Assembly: GCA_964510855.1 (NCBI GenBank)
Contig: CAZEDB010000004.1
Coordinates: 1 to 64,000 of the forward strand
Reading direction: 5' to 3'
From: UBA8828 sp964510855
Lineage (GTDB): Bacteria; Verrucomicrobiota; Verrucomicrobiia; Opitutales; UBA953
DNA: 64,000 bases
Part shown: one piece after another, positions 8,328 through 19,157 of the stretch
Layout of the letters: each line of letters begins with the position of its first letter
How positions within the stretch are numbered: position 1 is the first letter of the stretch
Translations under genes and position numbers: made by a program
The notes under the pieces: generated by a model
What the model saw: the letters and a program-made list of their open reading frames with translations, nothing else
Told to the model about the DNA's origin: nothing
Databases searched by the model: none

Positions 8328-9569
8328 TTAGCCCTTGGCCTTAAGAGCAGCGGCAAGAACGGCGGTGGCTTCTTCAGGAGAGAAACCTGCACCTGCAAGG
8401 TCCTCTGCCTCGAGGCCTTCAAAGCCTGCGAGTTCCGTAACGCCCATACCGGCTAAGCGACCAGCCCATTCGGTCGAGATACCCAGACGCTCGGCCAAGG
8501 CGAGGGCTTTGCCCCCAGCTTGGGCTTCGACGGATTCAGCGGAGCTCGTGAGCTTAGCAATATCGAGACGCCAGCCCATGAGCTTGGACGTCAAACGGGC
8601 ATTGCGGCCGCCCTTACCGATGGCGATGCGCATGTCATCTTCTGCCACTTCAAAGTAGATTTGGCGGTTACGCTCATCGACGTGCACATTGCGTGGTTTA
8701 GCAGGCTTAATGGCTTCTTCGAGCAACTTGAGTGGCTCAGGCATCCAGCGGATAATATCCACCTTCTCATTATTAAGCTCTTTAACCAAGTTACGCACGC
8801 GGGAGCCACGGGCTCCGACACAAGCACCAACGGGGTCGACCTTAGGATCGCGGGAATCAACCGCGAGCTTAGTACGATAGCCAGGGTCACGTGCCATAGC
8901 GGCTACAAAGACCGTACCGTCGGCAATTTCCGCGACTTCAAGTTGCAGTAAGCGCGTGACGAAGGCTGGATTAGCGCGAGAAAGAATAAACTCAGGACCA
9001 CGCTGGGTCACATCGATTTTCAGGAGGAGCGCGCGAATACGGTCACCGGTGCGGAAGTCTTCCCCAGGACTACGCTCGCGATAGGGCAAAATCGCTTCAG
9101 CGGAGCTGAGTTCGACAATCACATTACCCCGCTCCACGCGGCGCACCGTACCCGTGACGATGTCGCCTTCTTTATCCTTATACTCCTGATAAACATTTTC
9201 TTTCTCAATGGCGCGGAAGCGCTGATTGATCAGCTGTTGGGTCGACTTAGCTGCAATCCGACCTAATTCAGCTACCGCGATCGGCTTGCGTACGATTGAG
9301 CCGACCTTGGCGTCGCGGTCATATTTAAGGGCTTCGGAGGGATTAATCTCGCGCTTCTCATCAGAAACCGAGTCGGTGACCTGGAAAAGGACCCAAGCGT
9401 CGAGCTTACCCGTATCAGGGTCAGCGAGAACTTCGACTTCATGCCCTTGCATGACGGATTTCTCGACCGACGACTTAATGGCCTCAACGATGAGGGCACA
9501 AGCGTCGGGCTTGGTGATTTGCTTCTCTTTTTCGAGATACTGCAGGAACTGTTTGATGTCTTGGCTCAT
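8328..9569 (-). CDS. nusA: Transcription elongation/termination factor NusA
   Basis: This 413-residue protein starts at ATG 9567-9569 (MSQDIKQFLQYLEKEKQ). It binds RNA polymerase and nascent RNA and modulates pausing, termination and antitermination. Domains in order are the N-terminal RNAP-binding domain (1-125), S1 domain (about 130-195, GDIVTGTVRRVERGNVIVEL) and two KH domains (VGACVGARGSRVRNL and IAIGKGGRNARLTSKL). A short C-terminal helix-hairpin-helix-like tail follows (about 365-413). rimP, which usually precedes nusA, is absent. An upstream in-frame start at 9635 would place the terminator hairpin inside the coding region and is rejected. Confidence 0.95.
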   Translation of the reverse strand: MSQDIKQFLQYLEKEKQITKPDACALIVEAIKSSVEKSVMQGHEVEVLADPDTGKLDAWVLFQVTDSVSDEKREINPSEALKYDRDAKVGSIVRKPIAVAELGRIAAKSTQQLINQRFRAIEKENVYQEYKDKEGDIVTGTVRRVERGNVIVELSSAEAILPYRERSPGEDFRTGDRIRALLLKIDVTQRGPEFILSRANPAFVTRLLQLEVAEIADGTVFVAAMARDPGYRTKLAVDSRDPKVDPVGACVGARGSRVRNLVKELNNEKVDIIRWMPEPLKLLEEAIKPAKPRNVHVDERNRQIYFEVAEDDMRIAIGKGGRNARLTSKLMGWRLDIAKLTSSAESVEAQAGGKALALAERLGISTEWAGRLAGMGVTELAGFEGLEAEDLAGAGFSPEEATAVLAAALKAKG

Positions 9570-9608
9570 GACGAGGACAGGGGGTTGGGATGGAAAAAAG
9601 GGGAGGAC

Positions 9609-9636
9609 AAAAAAGGCGGGTCCACCGGGACCCACC
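9609..9636 (-). terminator. Intrinsic terminator/attenuator in the nusA leader
   Basis: On the minus strand GGTGGGTCC pairs with GGACCCGCC around a 4-nt loop (one U:G pair), followed directly by six T. It ends 39 nt before the nusA start codon and begins 70 nt after the fucosidase stop. It can end fucosidase transcripts. Because a good promoter lies upstream of it (9660-9688), it also sits inside the nusA leader and could attenuate nusA. Confidence 0.8.
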
Positions 9637-9659
9637 TTAGTTAAAAGGTGACTAAAGGC

Positions 9660-9688
9660 TTTATCCTATTCCCCCCTGCCCATGTCAA
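9660..9688 (-). promoter_or_regulatory. Sigma-70 type promoter for nusA-infB-rbfA
   Basis: The minus strand shows a perfect -35 box TTGACA (9688-9683), a 17-nt spacer and GATAAA as -10 (9665-9660). The predicted start of transcription is near 9653. It lies between the fucosidase stop (9707) and the terminator hairpin (9636-9609), so the nusA mRNA would begin upstream of that hairpin. Confidence 0.55.
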
Positions 9689-9706
9689 GGCTCGAGGGCG
9701 CCCCTT

Positions 9707-11602
9707 TTACTCAATTAAGCCTACCTCCGCCGCTGAAACGTGGTTCCGCTCCAGGGCTCGCAAGCCGGTGAAGCGAAAATAGCGTAGGGACGCCGGGGTT
9801 GCAAAGGTAACCGCCTGCTCCTGGGGGTTAGCCCTTAAATTACCAAACTCGCCCTCGGCCAGAAGGGTCCAAGCCTTGCCGTCGAGACTACCCTCAAAGC
9901 GATAACGATCCGTTAAACCATGGCGGGTATCATCCTGCCGTGGTACATAGAAGAAGCCTTTGGCTTTTCGCTCCTTACCCGTGTCGACAGTGAACGACTG
10001 CGGAGGTGCGAGTTCGCCCGACATAGGATGCGTATGCCAAAAGGTGGATACATCGCCATCAATGGCTTTGTCAGCCTTGGCACCTTTACCGTCATTACTC
10101 GAAGCGACTATGCTCCAACCCACAGGCTTGCGACGGACCATACCCGCATTAGGACCGCGTACGCCTTCTGGTTCTTTGAAGAGCGAAAACTCACTCAAAC
10201 AAGGCACCGCAAGGGACGCCGTAACGCGAAGACGGAAGCGCTCGGCGGTGACCGCGGGAAAACGCAGGAGGCGTTGATTGCCGACCGTGGTCGCTTGGGC
10301 AATTTCTTGCCATTCGTTATTAACCCAAGCGTCGAGCGAGAACGCTTCCACGCGCTGACCGAGCGGGGTGTATTCGCGCAGACGCAGCACATCTACAGTC
10401 GCAGGCTGAGGCAGCGTGATCTCAGCTACGGGCGTGCGATTACCGTCTTCACCGCACCAATAAGTATCGCGCTTACCATCAAGCAGGGTCTGGGCATTAA
10501 AGCGTGCGGCTCCTCCGCGTACGTGTTGCGAAACGGCGCGTGCACCCTTGGTAAAGTCGACTTTGAAAAGCGCATCGAGGTGGGCGCGGAGGGCGCGCAA
10601 CGAGGCAATGTCGCGTTCATGCCAGCGACCCTCGGGAGTAGGCGGAACATTGAGATTCAGGGCCTGCCCCCGCCCTACCGAAGCGAAATAAATTTCGGCT
10701 AAAGCGCGGACATCTTTTACGCGATTATCTTCATGGGCATGATAAAACCAGCCGGGGCGGATAGAAACATCGCACTCCGCAGGTCGCCACACCTTACCCT
10801 TGGGTGAACCCACGTTAAGTTCTTGAGGGTTTTCATTGCCACCAACAATCCCACCCCCGTTGTCGACCGCCCAACAAGTCTCAGCGGCGATGCCCTTTTC
10901 ATTACCAACCCAACGCACATCAGGACCACCGAAAACATTGGCCATGGGTTGGTGCTTGCGAATGCGCTGCATGATTTCACCCCACGGATAATAGTCCTTG
11001 GGAATCTGACGACGCTCGCGAGCCCCTCCGTAGTAACCATCGCCACCATTGGCACCGTCGAACCACATCATGAACAAGTCACCATAACGGGTGAGGACTT
11101 CTTCAACTTGATTTATAAACACCTGCTTGTAGGCCTCACGTCCATACTCAGGGAAATTACGATCCCAGGGGGATACATAGATGCCGAGCTTGAGACCATG
11201 CCGACGGCAGGCTTCTGCCATCTCACCTACGATGTCCCCTTTGCCTCCCTTATAAGGCGCCTTACGAATGTTATGGGGCGTGGTGTCGGTTGGCCAAAGG
11301 CAGAAACCATCATGGTGCTTAGCCACCACGACCAGCCCGCCCATACCGGCAGCTTTGGCTTCACGAGCAATACCGTCGGCATCAAAACGCTCTAAGGCGA
11401 GCAGCGAGGGCGATTCATCACCATAACCCCACTCCTTGCCCGTGTAGGTGTTGAGCCCGTAGTGAACGAAGCCGTAATACTCGATATCCATCCAAGCCAA
11501 TTGGCGCGGGCTAGGCGTAGGACCAAAGGGCTTGGGCGGCTCGACTGCAGGAAGTAGCGCGAAGAGGCAAACGAGGGCAGCAAGTAAAGGCGAAGGGCGC
11601 AT
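9707..11602 (-). CDS. Exported alpha-L-fucosidase (GH29) with discoidin-type C-terminus
   Basis: This 631-residue enzyme hydrolyses terminal alpha-L-fucose. The signal peptide is MRPSPLLAALVCLFALLPAV (about 1-20). The GH29 domain spans about 30-345, with the family motifs VVVAKHHDGFCLWPT (92-106) and MMWFDGAN, where Asp182 is the expected nucleophile. Residues about 370-480 and 500-630 look like two F5/8-type (discoidin) carbohydrate-binding modules (WRFRFTG-like endings such as FRLRVTAS and LRYFRFTG). It is probably periplasmic or surface-exposed. It is the first of several genes suited to sulfated, fucose-containing glycans. It is transcribed alone, with a terminator at 9609-9636. Confidence 0.92.
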   Translation of the reverse strand: MRPSPLLAALVCLFALLPAVEPPKPFGPTPSPRQLAWMDIEYYGFVHYGLNTYTGKEWGYGDESPSLLALERFDADGIAREAKAAGMGGLVVVAKHHDGFCLWPTDTTPHNIRKAPYKGGKGDIVGEMAEACRRHGLKLGIYVSPWDRNFPEYGREAYKQVFINQVEEVLTRYGDLFMMWFDGANGGDGYYGGARERRQIPKDYYPWGEIMQRIRKHQPMANVFGGPDVRWVGNEKGIAAETCWAVDNGGGIVGGNENPQELNVGSPKGKVWRPAECDVSIRPGWFYHAHEDNRVKDVRALAEIYFASVGRGQALNLNVPPTPEGRWHERDIASLRALRAHLDALFKVDFTKGARAVSQHVRGGAARFNAQTLLDGKRDTYWCGEDGNRTPVAEITLPQPATVDVLRLREYTPLGQRVEAFSLDAWVNNEWQEIAQATTVGNQRLLRFPAVTAERFRLRVTASLAVPCLSEFSLFKEPEGVRGPNAGMVRRKPVGWSIVASSNDGKGAKADKAIDGDVSTFWHTHPMSGELAPPQSFTVDTGKERKAKGFFYVPRQDDTRHGLTDRYRFEGSLDGKAWTLLAEGEFGNLRANPQEQAVTFATPASLRYFRFTGLRALERNHVSAAEVGLIE

Positions 11603-11678
11603 GGGGTTGATAAGAATGACAATAAAGTCCTAGCGAGGTTCCGCTTGCACTCAAGCCCGAGACGATGAGCCTTAACGC

Positions 11679-13355
<1,677 letters not shown>

Positions 13356-13357
13356 CT

Positions 13358-14098
13358 TCAGCCCAGCAACTTAGGGTCGATGGCGTGATTGCCGTGCACG
13401 GCTTTAACGTCATCGAGCGCTTCGAGGGCATCGATTAGTTCTAATAGCTTTTTGGCCGCGTCAGCCTCAGTGACAGGTACGAGTAAATTGGGTACATAAG
13501 CCAATTCACTGGACGCCGGCTTAAGACCTTTATCTTCCAGCGCCTTAGCTAAAGCGTAGTACTCAGAGACTGGGCACAGCACTTCGTAATGGTCGCCGTG
13601 GTTAATGACATCCTCAGCCCCAGCAGCGAGGGCCAGCTCCATGAGAGCATCTTCACCGATGGCAGTAGACGCGATAAGGACTTGCCCCTTGCGCTGAAAA
13701 CCGTGGGTGACGGCGCCCGCTTGCGCCATATTACCGCCGTGATCGCTAAAGGTGTGACGAACCTCACCCGCAGCTCGGTTTTTGTTATCAGTCGTGACTT
13801 CCACCACGAGCCCTACCCCGCCTGGGGCATAGCCTTCATAGGCAAACTCCTCATAGATGGCGCCCGGTAACTCGCCCGTGCCTTTTTGCACCGCACGTTT
13901 GATATTATCTGTCGGCATATTAGCCGCTCGGGCTTTATCAAGTACGGTACGTAAGCGTGCATTGCTCTCAGGGGCACCCCCACCCGCTTTGGCCGCTAAA
14001 GTAATTTCCTTGGAAAGTACCGAGAACACTTTTCCACGGCGGGCATCAATGACCGCTTTGTGTCGTTTGGTGGTGTGCCACTTACTATGGCCGCTCAT
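13358..14098 (-). CDS. yebC: YebC/TACO1 family protein
   Basis: This 246-residue protein begins MSGHSKWHTTKRHKAVIDARRG, the hallmark of the family (MAGHSKW..I..RK..QD..RGK). Members were first described as transcription regulators (PmpR, YebC). More recent work links them to translation of proline-rich stretches. Three domains are expected, and length is normal. It lies 12 nt downstream of yidC, probably in one transcript, and its stop abuts that of ettA. Confidence 0.92.
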   Translation of the reverse strand: MSGHSKWHTTKRHKAVIDARRGKVFSVLSKEITLAAKAGGGAPESNARLRTVLDKARAANMPTDNIKRAVQKGTGELPGAIYEEFAYEGYAPGGVGLVVEVTTDNKNRAAGEVRHTFSDHGGNMAQAGAVTHGFQRKGQVLIASTAIGEDALMELALAAGAEDVINHGDHYEVLCPVSEYYALAKALEDKGLKPASSELAYVPNLLVPVTEADAAKKLLELIDALEALDDVKAVHGNHAIDPKLLG

Positions 14099-14110
14099 GG
14101 GTGAAAAGGG

Positions 14111-15859
14111 TTAGGCTTTAGCAGGTGCCTCGTAACGTTTAAGTAACCAAGTTTGGCCAATCTGTAAAATGTTTTGGAAGGTCCAATACAAGGTCAAGGC
14201 GGCGGGCATGGTGTAACAAATAACGGGGAAGAGCAGCATCATCACGGTCATAACCGTCTTCATGGTTTCATCCTGATTAGGCATAGGAGTCATCCGCATG
14301 GAATACCACATGGTGGCACCCATTAATACCGGAAGCGGGTTAATCGGGAACCCAGCCACTAAGGCAACCGTGTCGGCTCGAGCCAAATCCCTAATCCATA
14401 AGAAAGACTCGAGGCGCATCTCGGGTGCGGTCTGGAAGGCAGAATAGAGGCCAAAGAAAATGGGGATTTGAATTAAAATTGGCAGACACCCCGCGAGTGG
14501 GTTGATGCCATTTTCTTGATAGAGCTTCATCAACTCCTTCTGCATTTTCTCGGGGTTATTCTTATGCTTTTCACGCAAGGCCTGCATGGGCTTAGCAAAC
14601 TCTGCCATCTTTTTTCCGGCGCGTAGTTGGGCCGAGGTTAAAGGCCAGGTTGCCAGCTTGATGATAAGGGTGAGAATAAGAATCGACCAACCCCAGGAAA
14701 GCGGACCCATCAGCGAGATCAACCAATGCACGCCACCGAGGAACGAAAGTAAGAGCTTGGCCATCCACGCGATACCAATGAAGCCAAAGAGTTTTACGAA
14801 TTGCAGCGTGTCGACTTGGTCTTCTGGGAGTGCAGCAAGGCGGGCGTAGTGTTTAGGCCCTACATAAAAAGTACCGGCAACCGTGCGTGAACCATCGGGA
14901 GCAACCGAGCCTTCCCAAGAAGCGAGGGCGCGAACCGTGCGTGAACCCTCAGGTAATACGGCAGGCAAAGCCATAACTTCCGAGCGCGCCCCGCGGTGAG
15001 CAGGGTCCGGACAAACGGAAGCAACGAAATATTGATTCGCAGCCGCAGCCCAGCGATGCACGCCACCCCCCGCCGCCACAAACGGGTACTCCACCGAAGC
15101 TTGGTGGGCAAAAAACCCTAAGAAGCCCGCACTGTCGGTAAACTCAGAGAGGCTGACGTGTTGGGTATCCTCAACATCCGAAACAATAACGGACTGGAAT
15201 AAGTTGGTCGTGTCAGCAACTTCTGCCTTCCAGCTACCGGTCGAAAGCCAGAACTTGGGAGCGGCGCGGCCAGCAGGCGGCGTTAGCGTTACGGAAAATT
15301 CAATACCATGAGGATCCGCAGCTCCTTTAGCAGCCGCATCGGTACGTAAACGATAGGCGCGCGTTACGGTCGTGCCATCGGGCAACTTACCCGTAAAGCG
15401 CGTCCAACCATCCGTCGCTGTTACTGCAACTAAAGCGAGCCGCACCGCTACAGGTTTAGCGGTGGCGGGGTCGGGAATATAAATTTCTAAGGCGGCATCA
15501 GCAGCTCCCTTATTAAATTCAAGCAACGCCGCATCACCTTGTTGGGCCGCATGCTCAAGCAAGGAGGCGTCTAAAATACTTCCCCCATGCGAGGTGAGTC
15601 GCACCGCGAGCACGGGGTTCTTAAGTTGCTTAATGACTTCGGGCTGGAAGGCATCATCAGCTAAAACCGCCGCAGCCACCGGTGCAGGGCGATTAACCGC
15701 GGGAGCCGCGGGAGCGGGGGCTGCGACAGCGGTTGCCGCTGGCGCACCCGCCTGAAGGGCCGCAGTCTGATTTTGTACGGCGCGGGCAGCGTTCCAATAG
15801 AAGGCGGCGAAAGCCCCTGCGAGGCAGAGGGAGCCAAGAGCCAAGTGTTTGCGGTCCAT
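14111..15859 (-). CDS. yidC: Membrane protein insertase YidC
   Basis: This 582-residue inner-membrane insertase of the Oxa1 family starts at ATG 15857-15859 (MDRKHLALGSLCLAGAFAAF). TM1 lies at about 5-22, followed by an Ala/Pro linker. A large periplasmic beta domain (about 65-330) typical of Gram-negative YidC comes next. The conserved transmembrane core (about 345-570) includes LRAGKKMAEFAKPMQALREK and NPLAGCLPILIQIPIFFGLY. The usual neighbours rpmH and rnpA are missing; pyrE lies upstream and yebC downstream. Confidence 0.95.
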   Translation of the reverse strand: MDRKHLALGSLCLAGAFAAFYWNAARAVQNQTAALQAGAPAATAVAAPAPAAPAVNRPAPVAAAVLADDAFQPEVIKQLKNPVLAVRLTSHGGSILDASLLEHAAQQGDAALLEFNKGAADAALEIYIPDPATAKPVAVRLALVAVTATDGWTRFTGKLPDGTTVTRAYRLRTDAAAKGAADPHGIEFSVTLTPPAGRAAPKFWLSTGSWKAEVADTTNLFQSVIVSDVEDTQHVSLSEFTDSAGFLGFFAHQASVEYPFVAAGGGVHRWAAAANQYFVASVCPDPAHRGARSEVMALPAVLPEGSRTVRALASWEGSVAPDGSRTVAGTFYVGPKHYARLAALPEDQVDTLQFVKLFGFIGIAWMAKLLLSFLGGVHWLISLMGPLSWGWSILILTLIIKLATWPLTSAQLRAGKKMAEFAKPMQALREKHKNNPEKMQKELMKLYQENGINPLAGCLPILIQIPIFFGLYSAFQTAPEMRLESFLWIRDLARADTVALVAGFPINPLPVLMGATMWYSMRMTPMPNQDETMKTVMTVMMLLFPVICYTMPAALTLYWTFQNILQIGQTWLLKRYEAPAKA

Positions 15860-15913
15860 GAGAACCCTAGGGGATAAGGTCCCGCCCCCTACGGGGTCAA
15901 GGGTGGGCCGCAA

Positions 15914-16486
15914 TTAACTACCCGGCTTAGTAACCGGTAAAGCCGCCAAGTCAGGGGGCAACTGGTCCGCTGGGTAGGTCGGGAAGCTTAATTCTAATAA
16001 AGGGATGAAGGGGACAGTAAACTGGGTGCTGCCACCGGAGCGGTCCACCAGGGAGGCAATCGCCACTGGGGTAGCCCCTGCGGCTACTAAAAGATCGAGA
16101 CACTCTTGAGCTCGGCCCCCACGCGTCACCACGTCCTCCGCGACAAGCACGCGCTCGCCCGATCTGAAGGTAAAGCCGCGTCGCAATACCAAGCGGTCGT
16201 TTTCTTTCTCGGCAAAAACAAAGCGGGCCCCGAGCTGGCGGGCAAGTTCTTGGCCGACCACCAAGCCTCCCATGGCAGGGGCTAATACGGTGTCACAAGC
16301 GAAAGCTGCAAGACGGGGGCGCAGGAGTTCGACAAGACGCGTCACCTTATCCATGCGCTGACAAACTTTAGCACATTGAAAGAAGTGCCCGCTGTGGAGT
16401 CCTGAACGCAGCAAGAAATGTCCGGTCAGTAAGGCTTCCGATTCGCGGAAAATACGCAGGACTTCGTCATCCGTTGGCTGAGGCAT
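15914..16486 (-). CDS. pyrE: Orotate phosphoribosyltransferase
   Basis: This 190-residue protein forms OMP from orotate and PRPP in de novo pyrimidine synthesis. The PRPP-binding loop motif is EDVVTRGG at 117-124, with hydrophobic residues before it (RVLVA). The N-terminal substrate region SGLHSGHFFQCAKVCQ fits PyrE of the longer bacterial type. ATG start. It lies 54 nt upstream of yidC. No other pyr gene is in the window. Confidence 0.9.
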   Translation of the reverse strand: MPQPTDDEVLRIFRESEALLTGHFLLRSGLHSGHFFQCAKVCQRMDKVTRLVELLRPRLAAFACDTVLAPAMGGLVVGQELARQLGARFVFAEKENDRLVLRRGFTFRSGERVLVAEDVVTRGGRAQECLDLLVAAGATPVAIASLVDRSGGSTQFTVPFIPLLELSFPTYPADQLPPDLAALPVTKPGS

Positions 16487-16652
16487 AAAGTATGGGTAAG
16501 TGAGAAGCGAAAAGAGGAAAGCAGGAAAGCTACCCTAGTCCTAAGCTACACACGCTGGCGATTCTTAAGCCAAGAGAATACTAAGGAAACCCAACCAAGG
16601 GCACTTACGGAAGGGAACTTGCCCACAGACTTGAGGTAGAATAACTATCCTT

Positions 16653-18035
16653 ATGGTTCGTCTCCTTGCCCTCTTCTTGGTACCGCTTGCGACGTGGGCT
16701 CAAGCCCAACCCAATATTGTCGTGATTTTGGCCGATGACCTAGGACCAGCTGAGATTGGTGCGTTCGGACAAAAAATTATTCCTACGCCGCGACTCGATC
16801 GCATGGCGGCAGAGGGCCTTTGCTTCGACCGCGCTTACGCCGGCTCCGCGGTCTGTGCCCCTTCGCGTACTGCCCTACTCACCGGACTTCACACCGGGCG
16901 CGGACCGATTCGTGCCAACAAGGAGTATCCCACCGGACAGCATCCCTTACCTCGCACTATTCCCACCCTAGCAAAATCCTTAAAGGCCGCTGGCTATGCC
17001 ACCGGCTGCTTCGGCAAATGGGGTATGGGTTATCCGGGTTCAGGCTCGGAAGCACTCGACCAAGGCTTTGACCGTTTCTTTGGCTACAATCACCAAGTGC
17101 ACGCGCATGAGTATTTCCCCAAGGCGCTCGACGAAGGCAGAGGGCAACTGAATGTCCCACTCCAGAAAGGCGAGTACGCCCACGGACGGATTATGGACGA
17201 AGCCTTCACCTGGACACGCCAGCAGGCTAAATCAAAAAAACCCTTCTTCCTCTTTCTACCGGTAACCTTGCCCCACGGCAAACTGCAGGCCACCGAGGAA
17301 ATGTTAGCGCCCTTTAAAGACGCTTTTAGCGATCACCCCAATCCCAAGGCAGCAAGGCTTCATACCGCGATGGTGCATCGACTCGATGCCGACGTGGGGC
17401 GCCTCTTAGATTTACTCACGGAGTTAAAAATTGAGCGTAACACCTTAGTAATTTTTCTTTCCGACAACGGTTGCGAAACCGCTTATGGCATTGAACCTGG
17501 CTATTTCCGTAGCCGGGGTGGACTCAAAGGCGATAAACGCTCCCCGCATGAAGGCGGTTTTCGTACTGCGCAAATTGCCTGGTGGCCTGGGACCGTCACC
17601 GCAGGTAAGCGTACCGATCACCTTACCGCTGCTTGGGATATTTTTCCCACCGCTTGCGAAGTTGCAGGTACCGTTATCCCGTCCGGGCTTTCAGGAATAA
17701 GTTTCGCACCCTTGTTAACCGGCAAGGGACCGCAAGCTGCCCATGCTTTAGTATTTTTTGAATTTCATGAGGGTCAGACTTGGCAAGCCGTGGTCTGGGC
17801 TGACCGCACCAAGGCGATTCGACGCCAAATCCTTTCGGACCAACCCACCGCCATTGAAATTTACGATTTGGCGAGCGATCCTGCAGAGCAGAAAAATCTC
17901 GCAAGTAGTCGTCCTGACCTCGTGCAACAAGCAACGCTTGCCTTTAAGTCCGAACACACGCCCAACCCAGACTTCCCTCTACCCGGCGAACCAGGATTTG
18001 TTGCTAAACCGAAGCGGGCGACGAAACCTCGTTAA
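16653..18035 (+). CDS. Exported sulfatase, Cys-type (S1 family)
   Basis: This 460-residue enzyme cleaves sulfate esters. It has a signal peptide (MVRLLALFLVPLATWAQA, about 1-18) and the metal-binding start NIVVILADDLG (D28, D29). The sulfatase signature is CAPSRTALLTG, with Cys68 as the residue oxidised to formylglycine. It is Cys-type, so it can be activated by the oxygen-dependent enzyme encoded 5 nt downstream. Later motifs LSDNGCE and GGLKGDKRSPHEGGFR complete the active site. The substrate is unknown; resemblance to arylsulfatase A-like exported enzymes of marine polysaccharide degraders suggests a sulfated glycan. Confidence 0.92.
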   Translation: MVRLLALFLVPLATWAQAQPNIVVILADDLGPAEIGAFGQKIIPTPRLDRMAAEGLCFDRAYAGSAVCAPSRTALLTGLHTGRGPIRANKEYPTGQHPLPRTIPTLAKSLKAAGYATGCFGKWGMGYPGSGSEALDQGFDRFFGYNHQVHAHEYFPKALDEGRGQLNVPLQKGEYAHGRIMDEAFTWTRQQAKSKKPFFLFLPVTLPHGKLQATEEMLAPFKDAFSDHPNPKAARLHTAMVHRLDADVGRLLDLLTELKIERNTLVIFLSDNGCETAYGIEPGYFRSRGGLKGDKRSPHEGGFRTAQIAWWPGTVTAGKRTDHLTAAWDIFPTACEVAGTVIPSGLSGISFAPLLTGKGPQAAHALVFFEFHEGQTWQAVVWADRTKAIRRQILSDQPTAIEIYDLASDPAEQKNLASSRPDLVQQATLAFKSEHTPNPDFPLPGEPGFVAKPKRATKPR

Positions 18036-18040
18036 TAGCC

Positions 18041-19069
18041 ATGGAGGCCGAGCGTGCAAAAGATTGGATCAAGGTAGCGTTGGTTGCCGGAGTCAGCCTG
18101 CCCTTCTTCTTACTCCTGCTCGTCCATAAACCTCAACCAGCCAAAGCGGAGCGCGTCTGGATTCCCGCTGGCAGTTATACTCGGGGAGATAATGAACAAC
18201 ACCGCGAAGAAAGGCCCCGTCACACCGTAACCATTAAAGGTTTTTGGCTGGGTAAAACCGAAGTGACGAATCGGGACTTTGCTGAATTTGTGAAAGCTAC
18301 CGGCTATATCACCGAAGCGGAAAAAGACTTAGATGCGCGCAACTTCCCCAATGCCCAACCGAAAGATTTAAAAGCGGGCGGTATGGTATTTACCAAGCAA
18401 CCCGGTCTTGAGGCGACCCTTTGTGGCGTAGGCGAAACGCCCTGGTGGGTATTTACCCCGGGCGCCAATTGGCAACACCCCGAAGGACCAAACTCCTCTC
18501 TATCCGGCCGGATGGATCACCCCGTGGTGCAAGTGAGTTACCGAGATGCGCTGCAGTATTGTAAATGGGTGGGCGGTCGCTTGCCGACCGAGGCCGAATG
18601 GGAACGCGCGGCGCGTGGCGGTCTAGAAGGAAAAACCTTTGTCTGGGGTGATGAGGAACGACCCAAGGGCAAGTTTATGGCCAACCACTGGCAGGGTGAA
18701 TTCCCTGGGCACGACACGGGCGAGGATGGCTTTACGCAGACCTCCCCGGTCGGGAGTTTTCCCGCCAATGGTTTCAATCTCTACGATATGGCAGGTAACG
18801 TTTGGGAGTTTACCGCCGACTGGTATGACCCTGAGCTCTATCAAGCAGCCGCTACGGCCGAGGCCCTGCCGCCGCTGCAAGGTTATGATCCAGCTGGGAC
18901 GGGTTACGGCCAGCGTGCCCTGCGCGGCGGCTCTTGGCTTTGTGACCAAGCCTATTGCTTTCGCTTCCGTCCTTCAGCCCGCCATGGGGTGGATGAACTT
19001 ACCGCCACGAACCATACGGGGTTTCGGGTAGCCTGGGACGACCCTGCACCCGAAGTAATGCAGAAGTAA
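18041..19069 (+). CDS. Formylglycine-generating enzyme (SUMF1/FGE), membrane-anchored
   Basis: This 342-residue protein oxidises the sulfatase cysteine to formylglycine. It has one N-terminal transmembrane segment (about 12-28, no cleavage site) and then the FGE-sulfatase fold. The two catalytic cysteines are present, C301 and C306 in GGSWLCDQAYCFRFRPSARH, matching human Cys336/Cys341. Many C-type-lectin-fold relatives lack them, so this is probably a genuine FGE. It starts 5 nt after the sulfatase stop, forming a two-gene operon. The topology implies that the catalytic domain faces the periplasm, where the exported sulfatases end up. Confidence 0.88.
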   Translation: MEAERAKDWIKVALVAGVSLPFFLLLLVHKPQPAKAERVWIPAGSYTRGDNEQHREERPRHTVTIKGFWLGKTEVTNRDFAEFVKATGYITEAEKDLDARNFPNAQPKDLKAGGMVFTKQPGLEATLCGVGETPWWVFTPGANWQHPEGPNSSLSGRMDHPVVQVSYRDALQYCKWVGGRLPTEAEWERAARGGLEGKTFVWGDEERPKGKFMANHWQGEFPGHDTGEDGFTQTSPVGSFPANGFNLYDMAGNVWEFTADWYDPELYQAAATAEALPPLQGYDPAGTGYGQRALRGGSWLCDQAYCFRFRPSARHGVDELTATNHTGFRVAWDDPAPEVMQK

Positions 19070-19157
19070 GCTGCGTTTAAGCATCGGGAAACACGCCCTT
19101 CGATTTCGTTCTTCGTAATTAGCTCCTGACACCTAGGCTGACGACCCTCTCCTTCAC

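Noticed and set aside
9920..10702. 260-codon open frame antisense to the GH29 fucosidase
   Set aside because: No recognisable motifs, and fully inside a well-supported gene on the other strand.
17758..18129. 123-codon frame overlapping the sulfatase-FGE junction
   Set aside because: Out-of-frame by-product of two well-supported genes, with no motif of its own.
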